A stretch of 25,870 nucleotides of DNA from Bacillota bacterium (GTDB lineage: Bacteria > Bacillota > Clostridia > Lutisporales > Lutisporaceae): assembly GCA_023230985.1 (NCBI GenBank), contig JALNWH010000015.1, positions 1 through 25,870 of the forward strand, given 5' to 3'. A program made the position numbers and the translations under genes. The number at the start of each line of letters is the position of its first letter. Position 1 is the stretch's first letter. The notes under the pieces were generated by a model, which did not search any database, was not told the DNA's origin, and saw only the letters and a list, made by a program, of their open reading frames with translations. This document shows positions 15,706 through 24,451 of the stretch, in pieces.

Positions 15706-15969
15706 TTAGATAATTCTTTTAATAATTTTTCCCTTTTCGTTATTGTTAATTAGATATATACTCTCAACCGAAATATCTTCCTTATCTATTATTTGAATTA
15801 TATTGCCTAAATCAATGTTAGGAAGCCTTACAGATAAACCACAACTATGGCTTATTTCTCTGGGTACAGGTATTATAATAGTCTTATATCCTTTTGATAA
15901 AAATCGTTTATCAAATGATAATGCATCATGCGTTGTTTTAAAAGTTGCAAGATAATATTCATCATTCAC
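15706..15969 (-). CDS. DUF3343 family protein (putative Se/S carrier-like)
   Basis: A small protein of the DUF3343 family, described as putative selenium/sulfur carrier-like. Visible blocks are EYYLATFKTTHDALSFDK, then GYKTIIIPVPREISHSCGLSVRL, whose SCG cysteine would be the reactive residue; no biochemical role is proven. I prefer the GTG at 15969 (87 aa), because GAGG lies 9 nt upstream and family members start just before the YYLATF segment. A TTG at 16002 (98 aa) is the alternative but has no spaced ribosome binding site. It follows the DUF523 gene directly, another sulfur-linked family. Confidence 0.82.
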   Translation of the reverse strand: MNDEYYLATFKTTHDALSFDKRFLSKGYKTIIIPVPREISHSCGLSVRLPNIDLGNIIQIIDKEDISVESIYLINNNEKGKIIKRII

Positions 15970-16020
15970 CGCATCATACCTCACTTTATATTTAAACTTC
16001 AAACCTATTCTATTTAACTA

Positions 16021-16482
16021 TTATTTTAAGTATTTATCAAGGTCTTTTTCCGTATATATTTCTATACCATTTTCAGCTAACAATTCAGCAAATATTCCAT
16101 TCCCTTTAGTCAGCTTTCCGGAAAATGTTCCATCATATATGAATTCAAATCCACACGAAGGGCTATTAGACTTTAAAATTGCTTTTCTACATTTAAATAA
16201 TTCACATATATATAAAGCCTCCTGAGCCCCTCTTATAAAATAACTTGTAACATCTAGTCCTTCAATGTTTTTAATAATTTTATCTTCTTTTGAACCAATA
16301 GCTTTATTCTTATAGCATATTTCTGAAGGCAACCTCGGAGTGGTTAATCCTCCTAATTGCTCCGGGCAAATCGGTATAAAGTTATGTTTATCTAATAAAC
16401 TATCTATAAAAGGTATCTTATTATTTCCACCATCATATTTACAATTTACTCCAAGCAAACAAGCACTTATTAATATATTCAT
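16021..16482 (-). CDS. DUF523 family protein (TudS-like)
   Basis: A 153-aa DUF523 protein. The characterised member TudS is a [4Fe-4S] thiouracil desulfidase whose cluster is held by three cysteines. Here the matching cysteines are C8 (ISACLLGVNCKYDGG), C39 (PICPEQLGGL) and C110 (KSNSPSCGF). The ligand set is therefore complete and a desulfurase activity is plausible; many DUF523 proteins have other or unknown substrates. The ATG at 16482 has AGGAAG 8 nt upstream; a GTG at 16491 is less likely. It starts 12 nt after the mutS2 stop, so they are probably co-transcribed. Confidence 0.87.
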   Translation of the reverse strand: MNILISACLLGVNCKYDGGNNKIPFIDSLLDKHNFIPICPEQLGGLTTPRLPSEICYKNKAIGSKEDKIIKNIEGLDVTSYFIRGAQEALYICELFKCRKAILKSNSPSCGFEFIYDGTFSGKLTKGNGIFAELLAENGIEIYTEKDLDKYLK

Positions 16483-16494
16483 ATTTGTCACTTC

Positions 16495-18885
16495 CTACTT
16501 GATTTCTACTATAGTTACTCCGAAGCCGCCTTCGTAATAACCTCCGGTTCTATAAGACTTAACATGAGGATGGTTCTTTAATAACTGTGTTATACCTGAT
16601 CTTAAAACACCCGTTCCTTTTCCATGTATCAGTGTCACTGATTTTATATTTGTCAAGTAAACGTCATCTAAGTATTTATCTACATCTAATAGAGCTTCAT
16701 CCAGCGTTTTTCCCCTCAAATCCACTTCTAAGGGAATATTAGTATCTCTAATGCCTCCCCTTTTTCTATTAATATATTCCTTATATTCCTCTTTAAAAAT
16801 TTCATTTTTATTATCTTTTTCCAGTTTTAAATCAGATATATTTGCATTAACTTTCATAATTCCTACTTGAACAGTTAAATTCCCATTCTCATCGGGTAAT
16901 GAAAGCACATTTCCTTTTTTATCTAATTTAATAATTCTTACTAAATCACCTAACTTTAGGTTCTTTGGAGGCATATGGTTTTTAAACTTTTTAAAAGCTA
17001 AATTATCTAAATTATTTTGAGCTTTATTTTCAATTCTCTTTAAACTAAGTTCTGCTTTTCTAGCAGTATTAAGCTTTTCTTTTGCTTCTTTTTTCATTGC
17101 TTCTTTTAGCTCTTCCATTATAATATTTAATTCTGATTTTTGACTTTCAATAATCCTTTTTGCTTCCTCATGGGCATTTTTTATTAAATTTTCTTTTTGT
17201 GCATTAATTCTATTTAATCTTTTACTTGCTTCCTGATTCATTAATTCAGCTTCATATCTAAGCTTTTCTGAAATACTTCTTTCTTCTTCTGCTTTTTTTC
17301 TACTTTCCTCCAAGCTAACAATAATATCTTCAAACTTTATTTTGTCCTTTGTCATAAATTCTTTTGCTTTTTCAATAATCCCTTCATTAAGTCCTAATTT
17401 TTTTGATATCTCAAAAGCATTTGATTTTCCCGGATTGCCTATAGAAAGCTTATACGTTGGCCTAAGTGTTTCAATATCAAATTCAACAGAACCGTTGCTT
17501 AAATCCGGAGTTATCAAAGCATATGCCTTAATCTCGCTATAATGTGTAGTAGCAATTGCCTTGATTTGTTTAGAGCGAAGTACTTCCAGTATTGCTATAG
17601 CTAAGGCAGCTCCTTCCGTTGGATCCGTTCCCGCCCCTAATTCATCTAACAAAACTAAAGATTTTTCCGTAACATCATTTAAAATAGAAACAATATTTTT
17701 CATATGAGAGGAAAAAGTGCTAAGACTTTGCTCAATGCTTTGCTCATCGCCTATATCTGCAAATACATAATCAAATAGACTTACCTCGCTTCCTTCGGCA
17801 GCAGGTATAAAAAGTCCGGATTGTGACATCAAAACTAATAATCCAACTGTTTTTAGTGAAACTGTTTTACCACCTGTATTTGGACCGGTTATTACTAATA
17901 TATTAAATGTTTCTCCTAAATGCACATCAATGGGAACAACAATTTCGGCAGCTAACAAAGGATGTCTTGCTTTTTTAAGATTAATCCATCCGGAATTATT
18001 TACTATCGGTTTAAAACATTTTAGATCTAAAGAAAACTTGGCCTTTGCAAAAATAAAATCTAAAGTAGTCAATATGTCTAAATTTGTCCTAATCTCTTGA
18101 TTCTTTTCAGATATCGCTTTGCTTAATTGTAACAATATTTTATTAACTTCATCTGTCTCTTTGAGTTTTAATTGTTTCAAATCGTTATTCATTTCAACAA
18201 TTATCATGGGTTCTATATATAAAGTTGCTCCACTTGAAGACTGATCGTGAACTATACCGGATAGACTCCCCTTAAACTCCTGTTTCACCGGGATAACATA
18301 CCTGCCATTTCTTATTGTAATGATTTGCTCTTGTAGAAATTTTTGATACGATACTGATGTTATTATGTTATTTAGTTTTTCTCTTATTCTGGCATTCATA
18401 TCTTTAATTTTTTTTCTAATAGAAAAGAGTTCCGGACTTGCTCTATCTGATATTTCATCTTCATTTAAAACCACAGTATTTATTGATTTTGCAATATCAT
18501 CCAAATTAACTAACAAGTTAATTAAATCGTTAATTATCGGATACAAGTCATTATCTTTATCTTCTTTCATATACGCCTTTACTTTTTTTATGCCTGCTAT
18601 TGTATCCGAAATTTTTAACAATTCTCCATTTTCAAGGATGGTACCTAATTCTGCTCTTTTTAAAGTTGTCCTTATATCATATATTCCTTCTAAAGGGATA
18701 TTACCTTTTTTAAGAATTATTTCAACAGCTTCATCGGTTTCTTGTAACCATTCTTTAACTTCATAAATATTGCTACTAGGCTTTAATTCAAGAGCTATCT
18801 CTTTGCCAAGATTTGAAACTGTATATTCAGCTAGTATTTCGATTATTTTCTGATACTCTAAAACTTTTAGTGTCCTTTCGTTCAT
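16495..18885 (-). CDS. mutS2: Endonuclease MutS2
   Basis: MutS2 is a MutS-like ATPase/endonuclease implicated in suppressing recombination and, in B. subtilis, in ribosome collision rescue. The 796-aa protein lacks the MutS mismatch-recognition domain. It has the clamp region, then Walker A GPNTGGKT (~334-342) and Walker B with LVLLDELGAGTDPTEGAAL (~410). A long charged coiled coil follows (~520-640), then a KOW-like stretch and a C-terminal Smr nuclease domain with VDLRGKTLDEA (~720) and LIHGKGTGVLRSGI. Length and domain order are typical. GAGGTG lies 5 nt before the ATG. It follows zapA by 51 nt, a usual clostridial arrangement. Confidence 0.96.
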   Translation of the reverse strand: MNERTLKVLEYQKIIEILAEYTVSNLGKEIALELKPSSNIYEVKEWLQETDEAVEIILKKGNIPLEGIYDIRTTLKRAELGTILENGELLKISDTIAGIKKVKAYMKEDKDNDLYPIINDLINLLVNLDDIAKSINTVVLNEDEISDRASPELFSIRKKIKDMNARIREKLNNIITSVSYQKFLQEQIITIRNGRYVIPVKQEFKGSLSGIVHDQSSSGATLYIEPMIIVEMNNDLKQLKLKETDEVNKILLQLSKAISEKNQEIRTNLDILTTLDFIFAKAKFSLDLKCFKPIVNNSGWINLKKARHPLLAAEIVVPIDVHLGETFNILVITGPNTGGKTVSLKTVGLLVLMSQSGLFIPAAEGSEVSLFDYVFADIGDEQSIEQSLSTFSSHMKNIVSILNDVTEKSLVLLDELGAGTDPTEGAALAIAILEVLRSKQIKAIATTHYSEIKAYALITPDLSNGSVEFDIETLRPTYKLSIGNPGKSNAFEISKKLGLNEGIIEKAKEFMTKDKIKFEDIIVSLEESRKKAEEERSISEKLRYEAELMNQEASKRLNRINAQKENLIKNAHEEAKRIIESQKSELNIIMEELKEAMKKEAKEKLNTARKAELSLKRIENKAQNNLDNLAFKKFKNHMPPKNLKLGDLVRIIKLDKKGNVLSLPDENGNLTVQVGIMKVNANISDLKLEKDNKNEIFKEEYKEYINRKRGGIRDTNIPLEVDLRGKTLDEALLDVDKYLDDVYLTNIKSVTLIHGKGTGVLRSGITQLLKNHPHVKSYRTGGYYEGGFGVTIVEIK

Positions 18886-18936
18886 GCTTTCACCTCATAA
18901 TGTCATTTAGCTAGTAATATTATTATGCTTTTGCAA

Positions 18937-19488
18937 CTATTTATCAGTTTTAGCTTTTGTACTTTTTAACTTATCCAACTCTTTTTTTGTTTTTAGAAGC
19001 TCAATTTGATTTTCAAAAAGTTTATTTTGAAGCTCTTTAATTGTATTTTTTGATACATCTAACTCACATTTTAAATCTTTTATCTCTTCTTTATATAAAT
19101 TAGTTTCTCTATTTAACTTACTCACTTCTATCTGGGTTTTTGAAAATTCTTCTTGGGTAACTTTATAATGTTCTTTTAATGCCTCCAGATCTTGATTTGC
19201 ATTATTTAGCTGTTCTATAGGAATTTTATATTCTTCTTTCATCTTTTCATGTTCTTCTTTTAATAATTCATAATTCTTTGAGCTTTTATGCAATTCATCA
19301 GCTAGATTTAAAGCGGTTAGAACAGCTATCATAGTTGAATTATATCTATTATTCTTGCTGCTTATTTCTTTCATCAGTTTATCAACATTATCCGCCAAAT
19401 TTCTTATATATTCCTCGGGAGATTCTCCTAAAATAGTATATTCATTATCAAATATTTTCACTTGTACCCTTTTTCTAATAGTCATCAT
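18937..19488 (-). CDS. zapA: Cell division protein ZapA with extended coiled coil
   Basis: ZapA bundles FtsZ filaments at the division site. The N-terminal ~90 residues form the ZapA domain (KRVQVKIFDNEYTILGESPEEYI, then NLADNVDKLM and MIAVLTALNLADELHK). The remaining ~90 residues are a continuous Lys/Glu-rich coiled coil. That makes 183 aa, roughly twice the minimal B. subtilis ZapA but common in clostridia. Two adjacent ATGs follow AGGAG, at 5 and 8 nt; either may start. The neighbours pheT and mutS2 are in the usual order. Confidence 0.92.
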   Translation of the reverse strand: MMTIRKRVQVKIFDNEYTILGESPEEYIRNLADNVDKLMKEISSKNNRYNSTMIAVLTALNLADELHKSSKNYELLKEEHEKMKEEYKIPIEQLNNANQDLEALKEHYKVTQEEFSKTQIEVSKLNRETNLYKEEIKDLKCELDVSKNTIKELQNKLFENQIELLKTKKELDKLKSTKAKTDK

Positions 19489-19574
19489 TTCAACTCCTTT
19501 AAGAGTAAATAAGGTTTAAGTATATATTCTTTATAAATTTTATTTTTCCTTCAAGTACTTGATTTGTTGCTTAA

Positions 19575-19583
19575 ATTATATCA
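19575..19583 (-). promoter_or_regulatory. Extended -10 promoter for zapA
   Basis: On the minus strand TGATATAAT gives a perfect TATAAT (19575-19580) with the TGn extension, about 87 nt before zapA. No good -35 box is seen at 17 nt, as expected for extended -10 promoters. It lies just after the large inverted repeat. Confidence 0.4.
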
Positions 19584-19591
19584 AAAAACGT

Positions 19592-19701
19592 AAAAAGATA
19601 AAGCTATTCATCAATCCTAAAGTCAATTTTGATATAATCCTAATTCAAATTAATTAATCTATTTTGCCATTATAATCTTGAATGGATAACTTTATCTTTT
19701 T
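19592..19701. repeat. Long inverted repeat between pheT and zapA
   Basis: A perfect 12-bp inverted repeat, AAAAAGATAAAG (19592-19603) and its complement (19690-19701), encloses 86 nt. Pairing can continue imperfectly inward (TATTCATC against GAATGGATA). Inside, on the minus strand, TTAGGATT occurs twice as a direct repeat. The distal arm ends in a T run on the minus strand, so it could end pheST transcription. The rest of the 235-nt gap (19489-19723) holds only the candidate zapA promoter. Confidence 0.55.
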
Positions 19702-19723
19702 AAAAACAAAGGTTAATTGTATA

Positions 19724-22120
19724 CTATTGTCTTAAAATTGCGCCTACTTGATTTGCCAATGAATTTAAAATTTTGTTATGAGCTTTCGTTATGTCCTTTT
19801 CTGTCAAAGTTTTTTCACTGGAACGATATACAATTTTATATGCTAAACTTTTATATCCTTCTTCAATTTGAGAACCTTTATAAACATCAAACAGTTCCAC
19901 TTTTTCTACTAATTTTGCTCCCTTAGTCCTTATGATTTCATCTATCTGACCAGCAGAAATTTCATCTGAAACAACAATTGCAATATCTCTCTCGATTGAA
20001 GGAAATTTAGGTAATGGTTTGTATTTCCTATCTAAATCGGTTTGTAAAACTAATTCATCAAAATCAAATTCTCCAACAAATACACTTAATGGAATATCAA
20101 AATTATCTATTACTATGGGATGAACTTCACCAAAAACACCGATTGTCTTATTATTGATTAGCAATTTTGCAACTTTTCCCGGATGAAACGTTTCATGATT
20201 GTCCGCAACAACTTTATAATTTTCTATATTTAAAGCAGACAAAAGGTTTTCTATTATTCCCTTTAAATCATAAAAGTCATATCCACCACCATACATGCCA
20301 ATAGTCAAAACATCTTTTTCCTCGGGCAATTCATTAAGTGGCAAAGATTTTGCCAAATACACTTTTGATATTTCAAAAAAACAACCATCATCAACTTTTC
20401 GGTTATAATTTCTACTGATTAACTCCAACATGTTAGCTATGATTGTTGTTCTCATAATACTTTGATCCTCACCTATAGGATTAATAAGTTTTATTGCATT
20501 TCTCGAGGAGTTATCTTTATTGAGCTTAATCTTATTAAAACTCGAAGGGCTGACAAACGAATAAGTAAGAACCTCAAATAACCCTTGAGCAGTTAAACAG
20601 TTTTTTGCAATATCCACAATCTTTTGCTTATCACTAACTAGCCCCTGGGTAAAAGTTGTATCCATTAGTTTTGAAGGAATATTATCATAACCGTATAAAC
20701 GTGCTATCTCTTCATTTATGTCCGCCTCCATCATAATATCATCTCTAAATGTAGGAACAATAATATCAAGCATTTTATTTCCTGTCACTTCAAATTCTAA
20801 AGATTTAAGCATTCTTTTTACTTCGCTTATTTTCACATCTATGCCAAGGAGCCATTTAACTCTGTCAGTATCAAACTTAATAACTCTTTTGTTCTTTTTA
20901 TTAGGATAAAAATCAATAATACCATCTACAACTTCTCCGGCTCCAAGCTTTTCTATAAGGTAACATGCTCTATTTAAAGCAAATGAAGCAAGTTCCATAT
21001 CCAAACCTTTTTCAAATCTTGAAGATGCTTCTGTCCTAAGTCCTAGTAATTTAGACGACTTTCTAATACTAACCGGGTTGAAGTTTGCACATTCTATTGC
21101 TACTTCCCTAGTGTCATTTTCTATTTCACTATCAAAACCACCCATGATTCCTGCAACCCCGATAGCCCTTTCCTCATCTGCTATAACCAAAACGGATTCA
21201 TCTAACACTCTGTCTTTTTCGTCTAAAGTGGTTATTTTTTCATTTTTATTTGCATTCCTAACAATTATTTTTCTTTTATTCAACTTTTTTAAATCATAAG
21301 CATGCATCGGTTGCCCCAATTCCAACATAACATAATTAGTTATATCTACAATGTTATTAATAGGTCTTACACCTGATTTGATTAATCTTTCTTGCATCCA
21401 CATCGGTGAGCTTTTTATAGTAATATTTTTTATAACTCGTACAGCAAGTCGTGGGCATAAATCAATATTCCTTACATCTATAGATATATAATTATCAACT
21501 TCTTTTGACTCACTTGGAGAATCTATTTGCGGATACTTTAAATCTTTTTTAAGAGTCGCAGCCGCTTCTCTGGCAATTCCTAAAATGCTTAGGCAATCAG
21601 GTCTATTATTTGTGATTTCAAACTCAATAATTTTATCATCTAAGCCCAATACCTTTTTTATATCTTCTCCCAAAGGGTATTCTTTTTCGAATATATGAAT
21701 ACCATCGGTCATATCAGTCCCCTCAGGTAAATTCTCTGCTTCCAATTCAAGCTCATCAGGAGAACAAAGCATACCTTTTGATTCTACACCCCTTAGATTG
21801 CCTTTTTTTATTCTGGTGCCATCAGGCAAAGTTGAACCATGCAATGCAACGGGTACATAATCCCCTTCTTTGATATTTGTTGCGCCTGTGACAATTTGCA
21901 CAATCTCGCTACCAACATCCACATTTGTTATTATTAACTTTTCAGCATTGGGATGGTCTTTTATTTCTATGATTTTTCCAACAACAACTTTATCAATATT
22001 TTTTCCCGTTTCTTTTACAGATTCTACATTGGATCCGGACATAATCATAAAATCAACAAAATCATTTATTTCCAAATCTATATCAACATAGTCCATTAAC
22101 CATTTTATCGGAACAAGCAT
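19724..22120 (-). CDS. pheT: Phenylalanine--tRNA ligase, beta subunit
   Basis: Beta subunit of the (alpha-beta)2 PheRS, 798 aa, a normal length. Domains in order: an N-terminal EMAP/tRNA-binding OB fold (~40-150, with VGKIIEIKDHPNAEKLIITNV-like residues and IVTGATNIKEGDYVPVAL), a B3/B4 editing region (~200-390, GVRPINNIVDITNYVMLELGQPMHAYD-like blocks, GVAGIMGG), a B5 domain (~400-475), the catalytic-like core (IARLYGYDNIPSKL), and a C-terminal FDX-ACB anticodon-binding domain (KFPSIERDIAIVV, YRSSEKTLTEKDI). The ATG has AGGAGG 7 nt upstream. It starts 14 nt after pheS and is controlled by the same T-box. Confidence 0.97.
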   Translation of the reverse strand: MLVPIKWLMDYVDIDLEINDFVDFMIMSGSNVESVKETGKNIDKVVVGKIIEIKDHPNAEKLIITNVDVGSEIVQIVTGATNIKEGDYVPVALHGSTLPDGTRIKKGNLRGVESKGMLCSPDELELEAENLPEGTDMTDGIHIFEKEYPLGEDIKKVLGLDDKIIEFEITNNRPDCLSILGIAREAAATLKKDLKYPQIDSPSESKEVDNYISIDVRNIDLCPRLAVRVIKNITIKSSPMWMQERLIKSGVRPINNIVDITNYVMLELGQPMHAYDLKKLNKRKIIVRNANKNEKITTLDEKDRVLDESVLVIADEERAIGVAGIMGGFDSEIENDTREVAIECANFNPVSIRKSSKLLGLRTEASSRFEKGLDMELASFALNRACYLIEKLGAGEVVDGIIDFYPNKKNKRVIKFDTDRVKWLLGIDVKISEVKRMLKSLEFEVTGNKMLDIIVPTFRDDIMMEADINEEIARLYGYDNIPSKLMDTTFTQGLVSDKQKIVDIAKNCLTAQGLFEVLTYSFVSPSSFNKIKLNKDNSSRNAIKLINPIGEDQSIMRTTIIANMLELISRNYNRKVDDGCFFEISKVYLAKSLPLNELPEEKDVLTIGMYGGGYDFYDLKGIIENLLSALNIENYKVVADNHETFHPGKVAKLLINNKTIGVFGEVHPIVIDNFDIPLSVFVGEFDFDELVLQTDLDRKYKPLPKFPSIERDIAIVVSDEISAGQIDEIIRTKGAKLVEKVELFDVYKGSQIEEGYKSLAYKIVYRSSEKTLTEKDITKAHNKILNSLANQVGAILRQ

Positions 22121-22134
22121 TACTTTCCCTCCTT

Positions 22135-23154
22135 TTAAAACTGCATTAGAAATCTTTTATCATTTTCGAACATAAGCCTAAGATCAGAAATATCATACTT
22201 CAGCAAAGCAATCCTATCTAATCCCATTCCAAAAGCAAATCCTGAATATATCTCCGGATCAATACCGCAATTTGCAAGTACATTTGGGTGAACCATCCCG
22301 GAACCTAAAATTTCAATCCAACCTGTATCTTTACATATGTGACAGCCACTCCCATTACATGAAGAACATGTGCAGTCCATTTCCGCACTAGGCTCAGTAA
22401 ACGGAAAGTTGTGAGGTCTAAATTTTGTTTTAGTTTTTTCTCCATAAAACATTTTTGCAAAAACCTCTAGTGTTCCTTTAAGGTTTGCCATAGTAATACC
22501 CTTATCTACCACTAAACCTTCTATTTGATGAAACATTGGCGAATGAGTAGCATCAATTTGATCTGATCTGAAAACTTTTCCCGGAACAATTACTCTAATC
22601 GGAGGTCCTTGTTTTTCCATTATCCTAACTTGATTTGGCGATGTTGAAGATCTAAGCAAAATATCTTCTGTAATATAAAAGGTGTCTTGCATATCTCTGG
22701 CAGGATGAGTTTCACTATGATTAAGAGCATCAAAATTATAATATACGGTTTCTATTTCAGGGCCCTCCGCAACCGAAAAGCCCATACCTATAAATATTTG
22801 AATTACTTCATCCAAGACTTTTGTTAACGGATGTTTATTACCAATTTTTTTTCTTTTTCCCGGTATAGTCACATCTATAGATTCATGCTGAAGTCGCAAT
22901 TCCAGATCTTTTTTCTTAAGATTAATGGTTGCTTCTTCTATTCTTTTATTAATACCATTCCTTATGTCATTCGCCATCTGGCCAATTATAGGCCTTTCTG
23001 TGGGATTAAGCTTTCCCATTTCTCTTAATAATAGTGTTAGTTCTCCCTTTTTGCCTAAGTACCTAACCCTTATGTCATCTAATTGTTTAAGTGTTTGTAC
23101 TTTTTTAATTGCATCCGAAGATTCTTCTTTTATTCTTTCCAAATTATCCTTCAT
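22135..23154 (-). CDS. pheS: Phenylalanine--tRNA ligase, alpha subunit
   Basis: Catalytic alpha subunit of PheRS, charging tRNA-Phe with phenylalanine. The 339-aa class II synthetase has an N-terminal coiled coil (1-85) and then motif 1 around GFSVAEGPEIETVYYNFDAL. The substrate segment HPARDMQDTFYI, motif 2 (RSDQIDATHSPMFHQIEG) and motif 3 (FAFGMGLDRIALLKY) follow. Between motifs 2 and 3 lies a Cys cluster (CTCSSCNGSGCHICKDTGW), seen in many clostridial PheS. AGGAG lies 7 nt before the ATG. A T-box leader precedes the gene, so it is induced when tRNA-Phe is uncharged. Confidence 0.97.
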   Translation of the reverse strand: MKDNLERIKEESSDAIKKVQTLKQLDDIRVRYLGKKGELTLLLREMGKLNPTERPIIGQMANDIRNGINKRIEEATINLKKKDLELRLQHESIDVTIPGKRKKIGNKHPLTKVLDEVIQIFIGMGFSVAEGPEIETVYYNFDALNHSETHPARDMQDTFYITEDILLRSSTSPNQVRIMEKQGPPIRVIVPGKVFRSDQIDATHSPMFHQIEGLVVDKGITMANLKGTLEVFAKMFYGEKTKTKFRPHNFPFTEPSAEMDCTCSSCNGSGCHICKDTGWIEILGSGMVHPNVLANCGIDPEIYSGFAFGMGLDRIALLKYDISDLRLMFENDKRFLMQF

Positions 23155-23225
23155 ATATAGACTCCTTTCTTCTAGAATATTTTAAAAATTTACTTTTAAT
23201 AAGGTTTGTATAAACAATTATTAAT

Positions 23226-23261
23226 AAAAAAACCTTCAATCCCAAAATAAAGGGACGAAAG
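23226..23261 (-). terminator. T-box terminator hairpin
   Basis: On the minus strand, CTTTCGTCCC pairs with GGGATTGAAG (10 positions, one mismatch, some G-U) around an 8-nt loop and is followed by GTTTTTTT. It uses bases of the antiterminator's 3' side, as T-box terminators do. Confidence 0.8.
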
Positions 23262-23467
23262 TTTCCGCGGTACCACCCTAATTGCCTATTAAAGCCTCTT
23301 TTTTTTAACGGTTAACCCGTTGGAGCCTACTCTATTCAACTCCAAATCTCCTGAGTGAACTTCAACTAATCTAATCTGGTAACGTTTCCAGCCCATGACG
23401 TTACGTCTCTTAAGATATTATTAGTTTACTCTCTCTTTCATTGATTTATTAATATACACTATATAAT
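23226..23467 (-). promoter_or_regulatory. T-box riboswitch (tRNA-Phe) of pheST
   Basis: The leader senses uncharged tRNA-Phe and antiterminates transcription. The T-box sequence AGGGTGGTACCGCGG is read on the minus strand near 23265-23279. Its UGGU (23272-23275) pairs with the tRNA NCCA end, and the variable U fits discriminator A73 of tRNA-Phe. In stem I, ACTAAT pairs with ATTAGT, and GAGT with ACTC at the base. The 3' side of the internal loop reads TGAAGTTCA, so the specifier is TTC (23357-23359), a Phe codon. The 5' end is estimated from the promoter at 23473-23501. Confidence 0.93.
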
Positions 23468-23472
23468 AATGG

Positions 23473-23501
23473 ATTATAGCATAGGAATTATCACATTACA
23501 A
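23473..23501 (-). promoter_or_regulatory. Sigma-A promoter of pheST
   Basis: On the minus strand, TTGTAA (23496-23501), a 17-nt spacer, TGC and TATAAT (23473-23478): a -35 box plus a perfect extended -10. Transcription would begin near 23467, just before the T-box. The rest of the gap to the methyltransferase stop at 23553 shows nothing. Confidence 0.7.
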
Positions 23502-23552
23502 GATTTTCAAACTATTTTGCTATTATTTTAGTTGCATTTCTCTGCTTATATC

Positions 23553-24350
23553 CTAATTGCCTCTTATGCTTTCATACATAAGTATTGCCGCCGCAATAGA
23601 AGCATTTAAAGATTCAGCATGGCCGGGCATTGGTATATTAACCTTTTTATCAACTAAATCTAAAGCCTGTTCTGACAAACCTGTGGATTCATTTCCAATT
23701 ACTAAGGCAAATTTCTCCTTAAAGCCTATATTATAGCTTGCTACACCGTTAGTGACACTGGAGCCAATGGTTAATACGTCCTTACTTTTTAGCAAATTTA
23801 ATGAATCTGTTATATCTACGTTTATAATAATAGGTAAGTGAAATAACGAACCCATAGTAGCCCGTATAGTTTTACTATTATATAAATCAACACAGCCTTT
23901 TGAAAGTGCAACACAATTATAATTACATGCGTCAGCAGTTCTTATGATAGTTCCTAAATTGCCCGGATCTTGTATTTCCTCTAAAACAATCAATTTCAAT
24001 ATGTCTTTATTTAGAATACTATTAAAATCATACTTTGCTTTTTCTATAATACCCACTATTCCTTGGCTTGATTCAGTTTCTGAAAGTTCTTTAAAAATCC
24101 ACTCATCTATTTGATATATTGGTATTTCTCTATCTTTGCAAAGGTTTAAAATACTAATTATTTCATGATTATTTATATTCTCAGATGATATAAAAATCAT
24201 TTTTAAATTTGCAGCAAAAGATATTGCTTCTTCGATAATCTTTTTCCCTTCGATTAAAAAATGATTTGTTAAATCTCTATGTTTTTTTCTCATTAAAGAT
24301 CTGGCAAATTTAATATGCTTGTTTTTCTTGCTATAAATAATACTTGGCAT
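23553..24350 (-). CDS. SpoU/TrmH-family rRNA 2'-O-methyltransferase
   Basis: A SAM-dependent SPOUT (trefoil-knot) RNA methyltransferase of the RlmB/YsgA type, probably acting on 23S rRNA; the modified nucleotide is not readable from sequence. The N-terminal substrate-binding domain starts KKHRDLTNHFLIEGKKIIEEA. The knot motifs are EEIQDPGNLGTIIRTADA (motif 1), ALVIGNESTGLSEQALDL (motif 2) and VNIPMPGHAESLNASIAAAI (motif 3). I chose ATG at 24350 (265 aa) because family members begin a few residues before the conserved IKFARSL stretch. A TTG at 24401 would add 17 unrelated residues. The ribosome binding site (GGTGAT) is weak. It sits between rplT and pheS, as in many clostridia. Confidence 0.9.
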   Translation of the reverse strand: MPSIIYSKKNKHIKFARSLMRKKHRDLTNHFLIEGKKIIEEAISFAANLKMIFISSENINNHEIISILNLCKDREIPIYQIDEWIFKELSETESSQGIVGIIEKAKYDFNSILNKDILKLIVLEEIQDPGNLGTIIRTADACNYNCVALSKGCVDLYNSKTIRATMGSLFHLPIIINVDITDSLNLLKSKDVLTIGSSVTNGVASYNIGFKEKFALVIGNESTGLSEQALDLVDKKVNIPMPGHAESLNASIAAAILMYESIRGN

Positions 24351-24431
24351 TCTATCACCATTGTTTCTTTTTATCACTATGTCAAAAATAAGTCGTACCA
24401 ATCAAAAAAATTTAAAATCGGTAGATGCAGA

Positions 24432-24451
24432 AAAAGACCTTACGGTCTTTT
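24432..24451 (-). terminator. Hairpin terminator after rplT
   Basis: AAAAGACC, loop GTAA, GGTCTTTT on the minus strand: an 8-bp perfect stem followed by a short T run. It overlaps the rplT stop codon. Read-through into the methyltransferase gene is likely, since no clear promoter for that gene was found. Confidence 0.65.
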
